Positions 62,669-64,000 of a DNA stretch of 64,000 bases are shown one piece after another. Position numbers and translations under genes: made by a program. Numbering within the stretch: the first letter of the stretch is position 1; each line of letters opens with the position of its first letter. The notes beneath the pieces are model-generated. The model searched no databases, was not told where the DNA came from, and saw only the letters and a list, made by a program, of their open reading frames with translations. The stretch is taken from contig JADKDV010000013.1 in the NCBI GenBank assembly GCA_016718315.1, positions 34,456 to 98,455 of the forward strand, read 5' to 3'. The DNA comes from Candidatus Obscuribacter sp. (GTDB lineage Bacteria > Cyanobacteriota > Vampirovibrionia > Obscuribacterales > Obscuribacteraceae).

Positions 62669-62913
62669 CTAGCTTCTTTCTTTTCTTTTGCCTCAAGGGC
62701 TTTGGCTTTGAGGCGTTTTTTTAGCTGGCTGATACTAAAAGGGTACGGACACCAGCCAGCCCCGTTGACCGGGCAGGTGGCCAAAATTGCCTTATCTTGA
62801 ATTGCTTTATCAGTTTTTGCTTTGCTCCGCGACTTTGTGGCAGTCTTCGTTGCAGTCTTGGTGCTTGTTTTGCTGCTCGTTTTGCTGCTAGTAGACTTAG
62901 TTTTATTTGTCAT
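62665..62913 (-). CDS. Lys/Thr/Ser-rich small protein with CP-containing motif
   Basis: The first 40 residues are a Lys-Thr-Ser tract (KTSSKTSTKTATKTATKSRS) of histone-H1-like composition, which could bind nucleic acid. Then follows a compact motif CPVNGAGWCPYPFS and a Lys-rich C-terminal helix. It overlaps the downstream exported-protein gene by 4 bp. No family is recognised; low-complexity proteins of this type are often misannotated, but coupling supports it being real. Confidence 0.6.
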   Translation of the reverse strand: MTNKTKSTSSKTSSKTSTKTATKTATKSRSKAKTDKAIQDKAILATCPVNGAGWCPYPFSISQLKKRLKAKALEAKEKKEAS

Positions 62914-63034
62914 TTAGCGCCATCCTAAGCTGGATATCTACTTCTGGTATACCACTTTATGGCTATTTGGCAACCCGTTTGACCTTCCTTGCACCATGCC
63001 TTACCCTGTTGCATGACTTACCGGAGTAGCAAAA

Positions 63035-64000
63035 ATGGATGCAAGCGCTCTAACCGATGAGCAAATCAGCCACGCCGATAAACGTGTGGAGCTGTCGCAA
63101 GAGGTGCAAGACGCCCTCGAGTCGAGCCCTTTATACAACCATGACTTAGCGCCAGTACGGGTCAAAGACCGCAACTGGAGCACGTACAACTATGTTGCTC
63201 TGTGGTTTTCGATGTCGGCTTGCATCCCTACTTATATGATGTCCTCCGGTCTGCTTGCTGCCGGGATGAATGCAGGTCAGGCTATCTTTACGATACTGCT
63301 GGGCAATGCCATTGTGCTTGTGCCGATTTTGCTCAACAGCCACCCTGGTACCAAATACGGTATCCCTTTTCCTGTTTTTGCCCGGGCCGCTTACGGTACA
63401 TATGGCTCTAATCTACCGGCTTTGATGCGGGCCATAGTGGCTTGCGGCTGGTTTGGTATCCAGGCATGGATTGGTGGTCAGGCACTGAGTACAATGTTTG
63501 CCAGTCTCATCCCCGGATTTAAGACCATGCTCGGTGGTCCATACGGCGGCTATGACGGCGTGCAGTGGCTCTCTTTTGCTATCTTTTGGGGCATCAATAT
63601 ATTAGTCGTATACAAAGGCATGGACCTGCTCAAAAAAATCGAAGGCTTTGCCGCCCCCTTTGTCCTGGTCATGACTCTCTGTCTGGTCTTTTGGGCGGTG
63701 TCTGAGGCTCATGGACTGGGCGACCTGCTCCATCAAAAAGCCAAACTCGACAGCCCCAGCGAGTTTATCAAAGTATTTATCCCATCTCTTACAGCCATGA
63801 TTGGCTTTTGGGCCACACTGTCGCTCAATATGCCCGACTTTACCCGCTTTGGTCGCTCGCAAAAGGAGCAGACAATCGGTCAAGTCATTGCCCTGCCTAC
63901 AGCCATGGCATTTTTTGCCGCCATGGGCGTGATTATTACATCGAGCGCTATGGTCATTTATCCTGATGCCAAACTCGATGAGCTATGGGACCCGGTTAAG
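63035..64000 (+). CDS. NCS1-family nucleobase/allantoin/hydantoin permease, partial
   Basis: ATG 63035 has GGAG 8 bp upstream, and the frame stays open to the window end (322 codons), so the C-terminus is missing. Family signatures are strong: LYNHDLAPVRVKDRNWST, ALWFSMSACIPTYMMSSGLL, GTKYGIPFPVFARAAYGTYG, and ACGWFGIQAWIGGQ. NCS1 proteins are sodium- or proton-driven importers of uracil, cytosine, allantoin or hydantoins. The specific substrate cannot be told. Family assignment is firm. Confidence 0.93.
   Translation, partial: MDASALTDEQISHADKRVELSQEVQDALESSPLYNHDLAPVRVKDRNWSTYNYVALWFSMSACIPTYMMSSGLLAAGMNAGQAIFTILLGNAIVLVPILLNSHPGTKYGIPFPVFARAAYGTYGSNLPALMRAIVACGWFGIQAWIGGQALSTMFASLIPGFKTMLGGPYGGYDGVQWLSFAIFWGINILVVYKGMDLLKKIEGFAAPFVLVMTLCLVFWAVSEAHGLGDLLHQKAKLDSPSEFIKVFIPSLTAMIGFWATLSLNMPDFTRFGRSQKEQTIGQVIALPTAMAFFAAMGVIITSSAMVIYPDAKLDELWDPVK

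Overview
The window looks like chromosomal DNA of a Gram-negative, non-photosynthetic relative of the cyanobacteria (Melainabacteria/Vampirovibrionia, perhaps Obscuribacterales-like). This is an inference from gene content: LL-diaminopimelate aminotransferase, a DUF4388 (PATAN) protein with a degenerate GGDEF domain, many exported Pro/Gly/Ala-rich proteins, and a type IV secretion (T4SS) locus with an oversized VirB6-like protein. No rRNA or tRNA gene, CRISPR array, integrase or transposase was recognised.

Layout. (1) 1-9.0 kb: DNA repair and replication housekeeping (radA, uvrC, rarA) plus an exported TPR protein, a GNAT-like protein and a coiled-coil protein. The 3' end of uvrC runs into about 430 bp of unnatural homopolymer-rich sequence that is probably an assembly error. 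(2) 9.8-29.5 kb: a T4SS-like locus. Five small exported proteins (two are paralogues, one is pilin-sized) and a 47-bp tandem repeat lead into three short tandem copies of the VirB6 N-terminal module. Then come the giant VirB6-like protein, a zinc-ribbon protein, and VirB3-, VirB4-, VirB8- and VirD4-like proteins. No relaxase, VirB11 or VirB7/9/10 core component is visible. (3) 29.6-30.7 kb: a serpin. (4) 30.7-46.1 kb: a compact twelve-gene minus-strand operon and a divergent MFS transporter. It encodes a cysteine-synthase-like enzyme fused to rhodanese, a cysteine desulfurase, a fold-III PLP decarboxylase, two CooC/MinD-type ATPases, a ParB/Srx-domain protein, an aspartyl-hydroxylase-like oxygenase, an FAD oxidoreductase, a GNAT-like protein, a Fur-family regulator and two methyltransferases. 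It reads as a metal-regulated biosynthetic cluster, possibly for a metallophore or sulfur-containing small molecule, and is the best candidate for an undescribed system. (5) 46.2-64.0 kb: mixed genes, including a frameshifted replication-relaxation-like gene, an OppF/DppF ATPase, a 3-hydroxyacyl-CoA dehydrogenase, exported TPR and TonB-like proteins, an Eco57I/TaqI-like DNA methyltransferase, dapL, an ArnT-like glycosyltransferase, a YhiN-type flavoprotein and an NCS1 permease cut by the window end.

How they work together. In region 2 the VirB4 and VirD4 ATPases would energise a channel built around VirB3, VirB6 and VirB8, with the small exported proteins as candidate surface or pilus parts. 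In region 4 the SbnA-like, decarboxylase and ParB/Srx genes suggest diaminopropionate-type chemistry from phosphoserine. The desulfurase and rhodanese suggest sulfur transfer, the MFS protein export or import, and two dyads in the divergent promoter region are candidate Fur-family operators. Functions are read from sequence motifs only; no searches were run.
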